A stretch of 18,359 bases of DNA from Tannockella sp964372125 (GCA_964372125.1 CAYJPL010000038.1:1-18359), one strand, 5' to 3'; shown: positions 7,641 through 15,986, counted from the first letter of the stretch. Made by a program: numbers and translations. Notes: a model not told the origin generated them from the letters alone.

Positions 7641-8645
7641 ATGGCAAAAAGTAGAAAAGGGAATTATGTGGTTAACTCATTAAATGGTATGGCATATGGA
7701 TTTTTTAGTAGTTTAATAATTGGTACTATTTTAAAACAAATAGGTGTATATGCAAATATCGATGAACTTGTTGTATGGGGGACAGTAGCAACGTATTTAA
7801 TGGGGCCAGCAATTGGTGCTGGGATTGGTTATGTAATTGAGGCAAAGGGTTTAAATTTAATTACTGCAATTATTGCTGGTGCAATCGGTGCGGGAACATT
7901 CAATGGTGGAACAGTAAGCGCGGGAAATCCAATTGCCGCATATCTAGCGGTAATTATCGCAATCGAAGTAACTCGTTTAGTACAAGATAAAACACCAGTA
8001 GATATATTGCTAGTACCATTTGTATCAATTATTGTAGCAGGAGTGTTTACTATGTTTGCAACACCTTATATAGTTATGGTTATTGATTGGATATCTGATT
8101 TAATCAATCAAGGAATGCAGTTGCAACCATTATTTATGTCAATGATAGTAGCATTGCTTATGGGTATGGCATTAACCGCGCCAATATCATCTGCTGCAAT
8201 TGGAGTAATGTTAAATCTAAATGGTTTAGTAGCGGGAGCAGCATTAGTTGGATGTTGTTGTCAAATGTTAGGGTTTGCAATTATGTCAATGAAAGATAAT
8301 CAAATAGGTGATGTCGTGGCAGTAGGAATTGGAACAAGTATGTTACAGTTTAAGAATATTGTGAGAAAACCAGTAATTTGGTTACCGCCAATAATTGCAA
8401 GTGTAATTTTAGCTCCAATTGCAACTGTGATTTTTTCATTGCAATGTAACGCAGTAGGTTCGGGTATGGGAACGGCTGGATTAGTAGGAGTTATTCAAGC
8501 AATAGAAGTTATGGGTGCTGATGGAATACTACCAGTTATACTATTTACTATACTATTACCACTATTTGTTACATATGGAATTTATGTTTCATTTTGTAAA
8601 TTAAAGTACATTAAACCAGGTGATTTAAAAATTGAAAGACTATAA
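7641..8645 (+). CDS. EIIC-like membrane protein (PTS_EIIC_2 family), orphan
   Basis: This 334-residue integral membrane protein matches the family annotated as phosphotransferase system EIIC type 2, recognised from NSLNGMAYGFFSSLIIGTILKQIG near the start, DKTPVDILLVP at 116-126, TAPISSAAIGVMLNLNGLVAGAA at 179-201, VGCCCQMLGFAIMSMKDN with three adjacent cysteines at 205-207, and GTSMLQFKNI at 231-240. It has about 8-10 membrane segments and no IIA or IIB domain. No IIA, IIB, HPr-regulated regulator or sugar enzyme gene lies in this window, so calling it a PTS sugar permease is weak; the true substrate of this family is not known to me. The start has AGGGGAAATT upstream. It forms a unit with the preceding MATE gene and is closed by a terminator. 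Confidence 0.82.
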   Translation: MAKSRKGNYVVNSLNGMAYGFFSSLIIGTILKQIGVYANIDELVVWGTVATYLMGPAIGAGIGYVIEAKGLNLITAIIAGAIGAGTFNGGTVSAGNPIAAYLAVIIAIEVTRLVQDKTPVDILLVPFVSIIVAGVFTMFATPYIVMVIDWISDLINQGMQLQPLFMSMIVALLMGMALTAPISSAAIGVMLNLNGLVAGAALVGCCCQMLGFAIMSMKDNQIGDVVAVGIGTSMLQFKNIVRKPVIWLPPIIASVILAPIATVIFSLQCNAVGSGMGTAGLVGVIQAIEVMGADGILPVILFTILLPLFVTYGIYVSFCKLKYIKPGDLKIERL

Positions 8646-8652
8646 AAAACAG

Positions 8653-8688
8653 AAAGATAGTTGCATTTTGCTAACTGTCTTTTTTTTA
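8653..8688 (+). terminator. Terminator of the MATE/EIIC-like unit
   Basis: AAAGATAGTT and AACTGTCTTT pair over 10 positions (one G-U) around a 10-nt loop and are followed by a run of about ten T. Confidence 0.88.
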
Positions 8689-8833
8689 TTTTTTAAAAAG
8701 AAAAAATCACTGTAATAATAAAATTATATAATATGTAAAAAAATTACTATATGGCTAGTAGGTAATAAAAAAAGGGTGTATAATAGCCGTTTTTCACTAA
8801 AAAAGAGAATGTTTTTTTTTATATACATCTTGT

Positions 8834-8862
8834 TTGACATAGGGATTTCCAAGTGATAGCAT
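8834..8862 (+). promoter_or_regulatory. Probable promoter of the arc operon
   Basis: -35 TTGACA (8834-8839), 17-bp spacer, -10 TAGCAT (8857-8862) with an extended TGa just before it. A small palindrome TGAT-agc-ATCA (8854-8864) overlaps the -10. The transcript would have a leader of about 115 nt. The rest of the 8688-8986 gap is AT-rich; a TATAAT at 8779-8784 lacks a -35. I found no clean cre, ArgR or Fnr-type box by eye. Confidence 0.55.
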
Positions 8863-8929
8863 CAAGGTATAGAGAGGAAAAGTGTAGTGTTTTTTTGTAT
8901 GATAATAATTAATATTTTACTAGCTTATT

Positions 8930-8961
8930 AAAGAGTGGTTTTGGTCAGTTGCTCTTTTATA
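8930..8961 (+). promoter_or_regulatory. Hairpin in the arcA leader
   Basis: AAAGAG (8930-8935) and CTCTTT (8952-8957) form a 6-bp stem with a 16-nt loop, followed by TTA, about 15 nt before the arcA ribosome site AAGGAGGG. It is too weak to call a terminator with confidence; it may influence mRNA stability or be chance. Confidence 0.3.
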
Positions 8962-8986
8962 AATATAATATAAGGAGGGTTAATTT

Positions 8987-10228
8987 ATGAGAATTAACGT
9001 CAAAAGTGAAGTTGCACCATTAAAAAAAGTGTTGCTTCATAGACCAGGTAAGGAATTATTGAATTTAACGCCTGATACATTAGAAAGGCTGTTATTTGAT
9101 GATATTCCATATCTACCAAATGCGATTCGTGAACATGACGAATTTGCAAGTATTATGAAAGAAAATGGTATAGAAGTAGTGTACCTAGAGGATTTAATGG
9201 CTCAAACATTGGATGCTCACCCAGAGGTTCGGAACCAATTCATAGAACAGTTTATTATTGAAGCTGGAATCCGTACTGAAAAATATACAAATCATTTAAA
9301 AGATTTTTTTGGAAAATACACAGATAATAAAGAATTGGTTTTAAAAACAATGGAAGGTGTAACTGTAGATGAAATTGATTATGATGAAGCTGGAAAAGAA
9401 AAATCATTAATTGATATTATACGTGCACCAGGGACATTTTTAACTGATCCGATGCCAAACTTATATTTCACACGTGATAATTTCGCAAGTGTTGGTACTG
9501 GGATATCATTAAATAAAATGTATTCTGTAACTAGAAATAGAGAAACAATATACGCAGAGTATATTTTCGCACATCACCCTGATTATAATGGAAAAGTACC
9601 AAAGTACTATGATCGATATACAGAGTTTAGTATTGAGGGTGGAGATATTTTAAACCTTACTGAAAACGTTGTAGCAGTTGGTATTTCACAACGTACTACA
9701 GCAGAAGCGATTGATGATTTCGCTAGAAATTTATTTGAACATCCTGAATCAAAAGTAACAACTGTAGTTGCAATCAACATACCTGATACACGTGCATTTA
9801 TGCACTTAGATACAGTGTTTACACAAATTGACTTAGACAAATTCACATATCATCCTGGAATTATGGAAACACTACAAGTGTTCGAAATAACAAAAGCTAA
9901 AAACTATTGTAAAGGTCAAGAATTACATGTAGAAGAAGTTAAAGGATCACTTGAGACTGTGTTAGAAAAATATTTAGGTAGAGAAATAACATTAATCCCA
10001 TGTGCTGGTGGAGATGTAATCGGAAGCCAAAGAGAGCAATGGAATGATGGGTCAAATACACTATGTATTGCCCCAGGAGTTGTTGTTGTCTACGACAGAA
10101 ATAATGAAACTAATGAGTTATTACGTAAACATGGAATAAAAGTACTAGAAATTAGCAGTGGAGAATTATCAAGAGGACGTGGAGGACCACGTTGTATGTC
10201 AATGCCATTAATTAGGGAGGAACTATAA
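8987..10228 (+). CDS. arcA: Arginine deiminase
   Basis: Hydrolyses arginine to citrulline and ammonia, the first step of the arginine deiminase pathway used for energy and acid resistance, in the cytoplasm. The 413-residue length is standard. Active-site elements are all present: FTRD at 161-164, EGGD at 217-220, HLDTVF at 273-278, and the nucleophile Cys403 in GGPRCMSMPL near the C-terminus. The N-terminus VKSEVAPLKKVLLHRPGKEL is the typical opening. The ribosome site AAGGAGGG lies 7 nt upstream. It is the first gene of arcABDC; the arcB ribosome site is inside its last codons and only one base separates the two genes. Confidence 0.98.
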   Translation: MRINVKSEVAPLKKVLLHRPGKELLNLTPDTLERLLFDDIPYLPNAIREHDEFASIMKENGIEVVYLEDLMAQTLDAHPEVRNQFIEQFIIEAGIRTEKYTNHLKDFFGKYTDNKELVLKTMEGVTVDEIDYDEAGKEKSLIDIIRAPGTFLTDPMPNLYFTRDNFASVGTGISLNKMYSVTRNRETIYAEYIFAHHPDYNGKVPKYYDRYTEFSIEGGDILNLTENVVAVGISQRTTAEAIDDFARNLFEHPESKVTTVVAINIPDTRAFMHLDTVFTQIDLDKFTYHPGIMETLQVFEITKAKNYCKGQELHVEEVKGSLETVLEKYLGREITLIPCAGGDVIGSQREQWNDGSNTLCIAPGVVVVYDRNNETNELLRKHGIKVLEISSGELSRGRGGPRCMSMPLIREEL

Positions 10229-10229
10229 T

Positions 10230-11222
10230 ATGAATTTATCTGGAAGACATTTTTTGAAAGTATTAGATTTTACAACTGAAGAACTTAATTATTTATTAGA
10301 CTTATCTGCTGAGTTAAAACATAAAAAAGCAAACGGTATAGAACATCGTTACTTAACAGGTAAAAATATAGCTTTAATATTTGAAAAAGATTCAACAAGA
10401 ACACGTTGTGCATTTGAAGTTGCAGGATATGACTTAGGTATGGGGGTTACATACTTAGGGCCTACAGGATCACAAATGGGTAAAAAAGAAAGTATTGCTG
10501 ATACTGCAGCTGTTTTATCTAGAATGTATGATGGTATTGAATATCGTGGATACGGTCAAACTATTGTTGAAGAACTAGCAAAAAATGCAACTGTACCAGT
10601 TTGGAATGGTTTAACAGATGAATTTCATCCTACACAAATGTTAGCCGATATGCTTACAGTAAAAGAAAACTTTGATGAATTAAAAGGATTAAAATTAACA
10701 TTCTTAGGGGATGCTCGTAATAATATGGGTAATTCTTATATGGCAATGTGTGCTAAGTTAGGGATTAATTTTACAACATGTGCACCTAAAGAGTTATGGC
10801 CTAACGAAGAATTAGTAACAGAATGTAAAGTGATTGCAGATGAAAATGGATGTACAATCACATGTACTGAAGATGTTATGGAAGGAACAAAAGATGCAGA
10901 TGTAATTTGTACAGATGTATGGGTTTCAATGGGTGAACCACACGAAGTTTGGCAAAGCCGTATTGCACAGTTAAAAGATTATCAAGTAACTGCAACATTA
11001 ATGGCTAATGCAAAACCAACAGCAATTTTCTTGCATTGCTTACCTGCATTCCATGATACAAATACTACTATTGGTAAAGAAATTTCTGAGAAATTTAATA
11101 TTCAATCAATGGAAGTAACTGATGAAGTATTCAGTAGCGCACAATCAAAAGTTTTTGATGAAGCAGAAAATCGTCTACATACAATCAAAGCTGTAGTTTA
11201 TGCAACTTTGAAAAGTGAATAA
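10230..11222 (+). CDS. arcB: Ornithine carbamoyltransferase, catabolic
   Basis: In this operon it runs in the degradative direction: citrulline plus phosphate to ornithine and carbamoyl phosphate. The length of 330 residues is normal. The carbamoyl-phosphate loop STRTR is at 55-59, HPTQ at 133-136, the ornithine-binding SMG at 233-235 and HCLP at 269-272. The sequence alone does not separate catabolic from biosynthetic enzymes; the assignment rests on its place between arcA and the carrier gene. The start ATG follows the arcA stop TAA after one base, and the AGGGAGGAA ribosome site lies within arcA, which implies coupled translation. Confidence 0.97.
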   Translation: MNLSGRHFLKVLDFTTEELNYLLDLSAELKHKKANGIEHRYLTGKNIALIFEKDSTRTRCAFEVAGYDLGMGVTYLGPTGSQMGKKESIADTAAVLSRMYDGIEYRGYGQTIVEELAKNATVPVWNGLTDEFHPTQMLADMLTVKENFDELKGLKLTFLGDARNNMGNSYMAMCAKLGINFTTCAPKELWPNEELVTECKVIADENGCTITCTEDVMEGTKDADVICTDVWVSMGEPHEVWQSRIAQLKDYQVTATLMANAKPTAIFLHCLPAFHDTNTTIGKEISEKFNIQSMEVTDEVFSSAQSKVFDEAENRLHTIKAVVYATLKSE

Positions 11223-11271
11223 ATAATATTTAACTATTTATCTTTGATAAATAAGGGAAATGGAGCATAAA

Positions 11272-12714
11272 ATGAAAAAGAACAAACGTATGTTATCGTC
11301 ATTTTCAATTATCTTTATTATCATTGGGATTTTAGGGATAGCAACGCATTTTCTACCTGCTGCTCAGTATATGACAGTAGATGGTGTGGAGACAATTGTG
11401 GAAGGAACAGGAGTTGTAGCAGCCAGTTTATCTACTATACTTATGTCACCAATCTTAGGATTTGCCAATGCAATTGATGTATCAATATTCATTTTGGTAC
11501 TTGGTGGATTCTTGGCAATTGTTAACAGTACAGGTGCATTTGAAAATGGAATTAAAGTACTTATTAAGAAATTAAAAGGAAACGAAATTTATTTAATACC
11601 TATCTTAATGTTTATCTTCTCTATTGGGGGAACAACATATGGGATGTTAGAAGAAAGTGTAGTTTTCTATGCTATTCTTGCAGTAACAATGGTTGCAGCC
11701 GGAATGGATACATTAGTTGCATCTAGTATCGTACTATTAGGTGCTGGTTCAGGGGTACTTGGATCGACAGTAAATCCATTTGCAGTTGGTGCTGCAATTT
11801 CATCTCTACCAGAAGGAATTACGGTAAATCAAGGTTCTATTATTGCTATTGGGTTAGTATTATGGATTACAACACTAGCGATATCAATCTTCTTTGTAAT
11901 GCGATATGCAAAACAAGTACTAAAAGACAAAGGATCAACATTCTTGTCATTACAAGAACAAGAAGATATGAATTCTTCGTTTAATAAAGAAGCGTCTATT
12001 GGAGATGCAAAACTTTCAAGCAAACAGTCATTAACACTAGTGTTATTTACAATTGCATTTATTGTCATGATTGTTGGATTCATTCCATGGGGTGAATTTG
12101 GAATTACAATATTTGATAAATATACTGCATGGTTAACAGGTTCTCCATTTGGAGCTTGGTGGTTCTATGATGCTGCATTATGGTTTTTAATCTGTGGTAT
12201 TATTATCGCAGTTGTAAATCGTATTCCTGAAAATGAAATTGTAAGTATATTCATTCAAGGAGCAGCAGACATGGTATCGGTAATCCTAATTATTGCGATT
12301 GCTAGAGGTGCAAGTGTGTTAATGGTTGAAACACATCTAAGTGACTACATTATCATTAATGCTGCAGAATCATTAAAAGGTGTATCTGCAATAGTATTTA
12401 CACCATTAAATTATTTACTACATGTTGGGGTATCTGTTTTAGTACCTTCATCTTCAGGATTGGCATCATTATCAACACCAATCATGGGGCCACTTGCTAG
12501 TGGTATTGGATATAGTGTAGAAGCTACAGTAATGACATTTGTTGCTGCAAATGGGTTAGTAAACCTTATTGCACCTACATGTGGAGCAATCATGGGTGGT
12601 TTAGCACTTGCAAAAGTACAATATACTACATGGGCAAAATGGGCATTAAAAGTTGTGGTTACAATTGCAATTGCAAATATTATTATCTTAACGATTGCAA
12701 CATTAATACTTTAA
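11272..12714 (+). CDS. arcD: YfcC/DcuC-type carrier, probable arginine/ornithine antiporter
   Basis: A 480-residue integral membrane protein with about 12 hydrophobic segments, belonging to the YfcC group of the DcuC (C4-dicarboxylate carrier-like) family. Signs are ILVLGGFLAIVNSTGAFENGI, the conserved IFSIGGTTYGMLEESVVFY segment, GSGVLGSTVNPFAVGAA, and the C-terminal half with VLVPSSSGLASLSTPIMGPLA and LINLIAPT-like VNLIAPTCGAIMGGLALA. In streptococci this type of protein is the ArcD of the arginine deiminase operon, exchanging external arginine for ornithine. A longer reading from ATG 11260 is possible, but its AAGGG lies only 2 nt away, while ATG 11272 has GGAG with 6-nt spacing, so 11272 is preferred. 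It differs from the APC-family ArcD of Pseudomonas and Lactococcus. Confidence 0.88.
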   Translation: MKKNKRMLSSFSIIFIIIGILGIATHFLPAAQYMTVDGVETIVEGTGVVAASLSTILMSPILGFANAIDVSIFILVLGGFLAIVNSTGAFENGIKVLIKKLKGNEIYLIPILMFIFSIGGTTYGMLEESVVFYAILAVTMVAAGMDTLVASSIVLLGAGSGVLGSTVNPFAVGAAISSLPEGITVNQGSIIAIGLVLWITTLAISIFFVMRYAKQVLKDKGSTFLSLQEQEDMNSSFNKEASIGDAKLSSKQSLTLVLFTIAFIVMIVGFIPWGEFGITIFDKYTAWLTGSPFGAWWFYDAALWFLICGIIIAVVNRIPENEIVSIFIQGAADMVSVILIIAIARGASVLMVETHLSDYIIINAAESLKGVSAIVFTPLNYLLHVGVSVLVPSSSGLASLSTPIMGPLASGIGYSVEATVMTFVAANGLVNLIAPTCGAIMGGLALAKVQYTTWAKWALKVVVTIAIANIIILTIATLIL

Positions 12715-12740
12715 TATAAAGAAAGAAAAAGGAAATAGTT

Positions 12741-13658
12741 ATGCGATTAGTTATTGCCTTAGGTGGTAATGCTTTGGGAAATAATCCTAAAGAACAACAA
12801 GCATTATTAAAAGATGCTATTGAAAAAATAATCCCTTTAATAAAAGAGGGGCATGAAATAATACTTGCACATGGTAATGGACCACAAGTTGGTATGATAA
12901 ACCTTGCATTTACATATAGTAATGATAAGGGAATACCATTGATGCCTTTACCAGAATGTACTGCGATGTCTCAAGGATATATTGGTTTTCATATCGAAGC
13001 AATATTACGTGAAACATTGAAGAAACATGGAATGGAAAAAAAAGTTGCTTCACTAATTACACAAGTTGAAGTAGATGAAAATGATGCGTCATTTTCTAAT
13101 CCAACAAAACCAGTTGGGCCATTCTATACAAAAGAAGAAGCATTAACATTACAAGATGAAACTGGAGACACGTATGTTGAAGATGCAGGACGTGGATATC
13201 GAAGAGTGGTGGCAAGTCCTAAACCTGTTGCGATACTAGAGATAGAAACAATTAAAGACTTGCTTGAAACAGGGCATATTGTTATAGCTGGAGGCGGTGG
13301 AGGAATCCCAGTATTTAGCCATGATATGTGTAAAGTAGCAAGCGGTGTTATTGATAAAGATTTAGCTTCTGAATTAATAGCTGAAAATGTTAATGCAGAT
13401 AGATATTTTATCCTAACAAATGTAAAACAAGTTGAACTGAATTATAATCAACCAAATGCAAAGAAATTACATGATATTGATATTGAAGAAGCAACTACAT
13501 ATATCAATGAAGGACACTTTGCTCCAGGAAGTATGCTACCAAAAGTAGAAGCAGCAATTAAGTTTGCAAAAAACACTGGAAATAAAGCAGTTATTACTTC
13601 TTTGGAAAATATTGAAAATGCTGTAAAAGGAATTGATGCAACATTGATTCATAGATAG
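12741..13658 (+). CDS. arcC: Carbamate kinase
   Basis: Transfers phosphate from carbamoyl phosphate to ADP, yielding ATP, CO2 and ammonia, the energy-conserving step of arginine deiminase metabolism. The 305-residue length fits. Family motifs: LVIALGGNALG at the N-terminus, HGNGPQVG at 44-51, RRVVASPKP at 154-162, GGGGGIPV at 184-191, and the FAPGSMLPKVEAAIKF segment near the C-terminus. An AAGGAAA ribosome site precedes ATG. It is the last arc gene, 26 nt after arcD, and ends at a terminator shared with the convergent yeiH-like gene. The order arcABDC lacks an adjacent argR, arcR or arcT gene. Confidence 0.97.
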   Translation: MRLVIALGGNALGNNPKEQQALLKDAIEKIIPLIKEGHEIILAHGNGPQVGMINLAFTYSNDKGIPLMPLPECTAMSQGYIGFHIEAILRETLKKHGMEKKVASLITQVEVDENDASFSNPTKPVGPFYTKEEALTLQDETGDTYVEDAGRGYRRVVASPKPVAILEIETIKDLLETGHIVIAGGGGGIPVFSHDMCKVASGVIDKDLASELIAENVNADRYFILTNVKQVELNYNQPNAKKLHDIDIEEATTYINEGHFAPGSMLPKVEAAIKFAKNTGNKAVITSLENIENAVKGIDATLIHR

Positions 13659-13665
13659 AAATGAA

Positions 13666-13694
13666 AAAGGAATGGCAAATTTTGTCATTCCTTT
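13666..13694. terminator. Bidirectional terminator between arcC and the YeiH-family gene
   Basis: AAAGGAATG (13666-13674) and CATTCCTTT (13686-13694) pair perfectly and the stem continues inward through a G-U pair and three more pairs. On the minus strand the stem runs into TTTTT, so it is stronger for the leftward gene; on the plus strand only the three T of the stem end are present. Confidence 0.85.
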
Positions 13695-13699
13695 ACGTA

Positions 13700-14713
13700 T
13701 TAAATTTGCCCTAATGCAATTTGTGCAATTAATGATACTATAACTACGAGTGTGGAAATAATAAAACCATGAAGCATAGGTTTAAAACCAGCAGAATAAG
13801 TTTCCTTGAAATTTGTTTTTAAACCAATGGCACCAAGAGCCATTACCATTAAGAACTTACTAATCGTATTTACTACCTCACCAAATTCAGCAGAAATAAG
13901 ACCCATGCTACGAATACCAACCATAACTAAAAATAGTAATATAAAATATGGAAATATTGACTTGATGCTTACTTTATGTCTTGTTGCACTATTGTTTTCT
14001 TTTGCTTTTAATCTAGCGTGAATATAAGAAAATACTAGCACAGTAGGAATTATTGATAGTGTTCTGGTAAGTTTTACGATTGTTGCATACGCCCCAGCAG
14101 CATCACTAAATGCATATCCAGCAGCAACTACGCTTGAAGTATCATTTACAGCAGTTCCTGTCCATAAACCAAACCCAATATCGCTCATCCCAATTGCTTG
14201 GCCCATTATTGGAAATAAGATAACCATCACTACATCAAAAATAAATGTAGCTGAAATTGCATAAGCAATATCACGATCTTTTGCTTCGATTGTTGGTGCA
14301 ATAGCTGCGATTGCTGAACCACCACATATCCCAGTACCAGCAGAAATAAGACCAGACAGTTTCCAATTCATTTTAAATAGCTTACCGACAACATATCCGC
14401 CACCAAAAGCTGCAAATAACGTAAATACCATAACAAATAATGAATATCCTCCTACAGCTATTACTTGGCTAAAACTTAATGTTAAACCAAGTAATATTAT
14501 CGCAAGACGTAGTACTTTTTTAGATACAAATTGAACACCATCCTTTAATTTCTTTTTAGAAGCAAGAAATGGATTTAGTAACATTCCAAGTAGTAGTGCA
14601 AAAACACTGGCACTAATTAAATGCATAGGTATATAGTTTGCGATAATCGTTGCGATAATTGCAATGATTATTGTAACAATAATACCTGGTACAAATGTAA
14701 TTATTTTTTTCAT
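13700..14713 (-). CDS. YeiH family membrane protein (UPF0324), putative anion exporter
   Basis: An integral membrane protein of about 337 residues with around 10 membrane segments, of the YeiH/UPF0324 family, often labelled a putative sulfate exporter; the substrate is not proven in general. Recognised from SVFALLLGMLLNPF at 36-49, the charged loop KKKLKDGVQFVSKKVLRLAIILLGLTLSF, and the conserved SAGTGICGGSAIAAIAPTIEAKDRD segment from residue 124. GLWTGTAVNDTSSVVAAGYAF is the family's second signature. A longer reading from ATG at 14743 has no ribosome site; the ATG at 14713 has AGAGGG 5 nt upstream and is preferred. It is monocistronic, convergent with arcC, and divergent from the hydrolase operon. 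Its promoter region carries a long inverted repeat, implying specific regulation. Confidence 0.9.
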   Translation of the reverse strand: MKKIITFVPGIIVTIIIAIIATIIANYIPMHLISASVFALLLGMLLNPFLASKKKLKDGVQFVSKKVLRLAIILLGLTLSFSQVIAVGGYSLFVMVFTLFAAFGGGYVVGKLFKMNWKLSGLISAGTGICGGSAIAAIAPTIEAKDRDIAYAISATFIFDVVMVILFPIMGQAIGMSDIGFGLWTGTAVNDTSSVVAAGYAFSDAAGAYATIVKLTRTLSIIPTVLVFSYIHARLKAKENNSATRHKVSIKSIFPYFILLFLVMVGIRSMGLISAEFGEVVNTISKFLMVMALGAIGLKTNFKETYSAGFKPMLHGFIISTLVVIVSLIAQIALGQI

Positions 14714-14734
14714 AATAACCCTCTTTTCTACAAC

Positions 14735-14763
14735 ATTATACATGAATTCAATAATAAAATCTA
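14735..14763 (-). promoter_or_regulatory. Promoter of the YeiH-family gene
   Basis: On the minus strand a perfect -10 TATAAT (14740-14735) with TG directly before it. At 17 bp upstream the hexamer is TAGATT, a poor -35. A good -10 with a poor -35 beside an inverted repeat fits an activator-dependent promoter, which is inference. Confidence 0.6.
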
Positions 14764-14783
14764 ATTATCATTTATTATTGAAT
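14746..14783. repeat. 13-bp perfect inverted repeat, candidate operator
   Basis: ATTCAATAATAAA (14746-14758) and TTTATTATTGAAT (14771-14783) are exact reverse complements separated by 12 nt. The repeat begins 5 bp upstream of the -10 of the YeiH-family gene and covers its -35 region. It is not placed or followed by T as a terminator would be. A dimeric regulator such as a LysR-type protein is a reasonable guess. Confidence 0.7.
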
Positions 14784-14809
14784 GGTTACATTTACTAATG
14801 GTTGATAAA

Positions 14810-14838
14810 TATACATAAAATAAAATTTTGTGTATAAT
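14810..14838 (+). promoter_or_regulatory. Promoter of the hydrolase-ABC operon
   Basis: A consensus -10 TATAAT (14833-14838) with a 17-bp spacer to TATACA (14810-14815), a partial -35. Its position inside the longer GTG-started reading of the hydrolase gene shows that the GTG at 14830 is not the true start. Confidence 0.6.
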
Positions 14839-14859
14839 GAAATAAAGGAGGGGAGAAAT

Positions 14860-15975
14860 ATGACATCTTTTGTTGAATATGTGAAATTAAGAAAAGACAT
14901 AACATTTAAAGAACGTCCTTTTAATGAACTTGATGCCTTAGTATGTTCCATGATTTCTTATATTCACTGGGAAGATATTGAGTTTCAAGAAAATATGACA
15001 CTTGCTAGTGCGTGCAGATTATTTATAAAAAACTTAACTGTTGAAACAAGGAAAAATTATACCCATTCGATGCGCTTAGTTGATTTAATAGAAGTATTAC
15101 AAGATACGAAAAGATATCAAAAAGTTACGTTATCGAACTATGAAAAATATTATTGTAATGATGAAATAATTCAGTTTGGAGTAATTACGCTTAATGTAGA
15201 AAACATATGTAAATTTATATCATTTCGTGGTACTGATGTTTCCATATTAGGATGGCAAGAAGATCTCACTATGTTATATAAGTCAGATTTAAAGTGTCAC
15301 CATCTTGCAAGAGACTATGTAAGTAAAATTATAGATGGTAATTTTTTACATGTACCATTCTATAAAAAAATAAAGAAGAAAAAGATATATATAGGCGGGC
15401 ACTCCAAAGGTGGCAATTTTGCGATGGCGGGAGCTATTATGGCTGCCAATAAACAATCTTATATTGATCATGTTTATAATTTTGATGGACCTGGTTTTTT
15501 GTCAGAATACTATCAAAAATATGATACTAGCAAAATATCACCAAAAATCACCTCATATTTACCAGAAGCATCAATCATAGGGAGAATGTTAGAACATGTA
15601 GGAAATCAGCGTATAGTACGAGCTATGCTACGTGGAATGGTTCAACATGATGCGAGTACATGGTGCTGTGATATTGATATGTTTGAGGATGCTCCGTTTT
15701 TTACAGTACAAAGTGATAACATGGTTGATACCATAGCAACTAATATAATGTCACTTGATCAAAATACACGTGAGGAATATTTCAAAGCCATCATTAATAT
15801 ACTTAATAAGATGCAAGTAGAAACAATAAATGAGTTAAATGGTTTTTCAATGAAAAAAGCTTTTGTGGCGATGCAAGAATTATCAAATTTGAATTCAAGC
15901 CAAAGAAAGTTTATAATAGATTTAGTATTCTTTTTATGGAAAGAGACTAAAGTTGTACGTCAAATAAAAAAGTAG
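14860..15975 (+). CDS. DUF2974-type alpha/beta hydrolase (Mbeg1-like)
   Basis: A predicted cytoplasmic serine hydrolase of 371 residues. The nucleophile elbow GGHSKGGN places Ser182 in a G-x-S-x-G motif; FRGTD at 122-126 precedes it at the usual distance and resembles the lipase oxyanion-hole segment. NFDGPGF is a candidate for the acidic residue region and MVQHDASTW for the histidine. This pattern, with N-terminal FNELDALVCSMISYI, is that of the DUF2974 (Mbeg1-like) family found in many Firmicutes; its substrate is unknown to me. No signal peptide or membrane segment is seen. ATG 14860 has a strong AGGAGGGG and is preferred to GTG 14830. The stop TAG overlaps the AGGGGG ribosome site of the ABC ATPase gene, so the three genes that follow from here form one operon. 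Confidence 0.85.
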   Translation: MTSFVEYVKLRKDITFKERPFNELDALVCSMISYIHWEDIEFQENMTLASACRLFIKNLTVETRKNYTHSMRLVDLIEVLQDTKRYQKVTLSNYEKYYCNDEIIQFGVITLNVENICKFISFRGTDVSILGWQEDLTMLYKSDLKCHHLARDYVSKIIDGNFLHVPFYKKIKKKKIYIGGHSKGGNFAMAGAIMAANKQSYIDHVYNFDGPGFLSEYYQKYDTSKISPKITSYLPEASIIGRMLEHVGNQRIVRAMLRGMVQHDASTWCCDIDMFEDAPFFTVQSDNMVDTIATNIMSLDQNTREEYFKAIINILNKMQVETINELNGFSMKKAFVAMQELSNLNSSQRKFIIDLVFFLWKETKVVRQIKK

Positions 15976-15986
15976 GGGGAACTAAT

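Noticed and set aside
8779..8800. TATAAT and a cre-like CCGTTTTTCA upstream of arcA
   Set aside because: The TATAAT has no -35 at 16-18 bp. The cre-like match is off by one base in spacing and lacks the left half.
8895..8920. Imperfect ArgR-type box in GTATGATAATAATTAATATT
   Set aside because: Only the left half resembles the TGAAT half site; the right half does not match. Too weak to list.
8898..8930. A 10-codon frame (MIIINILLAY) in the arcA leader as a possible leader peptide
   Set aside because: No ribosome site precedes it and it contains no arginine codons, so there is no basis for attenuation.
14830..14859. GTG start giving 10 extra residues for the hydrolase
   Set aside because: The TATAAT -10 and the AGGAGGGG ribosome site both lie within this extension, so translation starts at ATG 14860.
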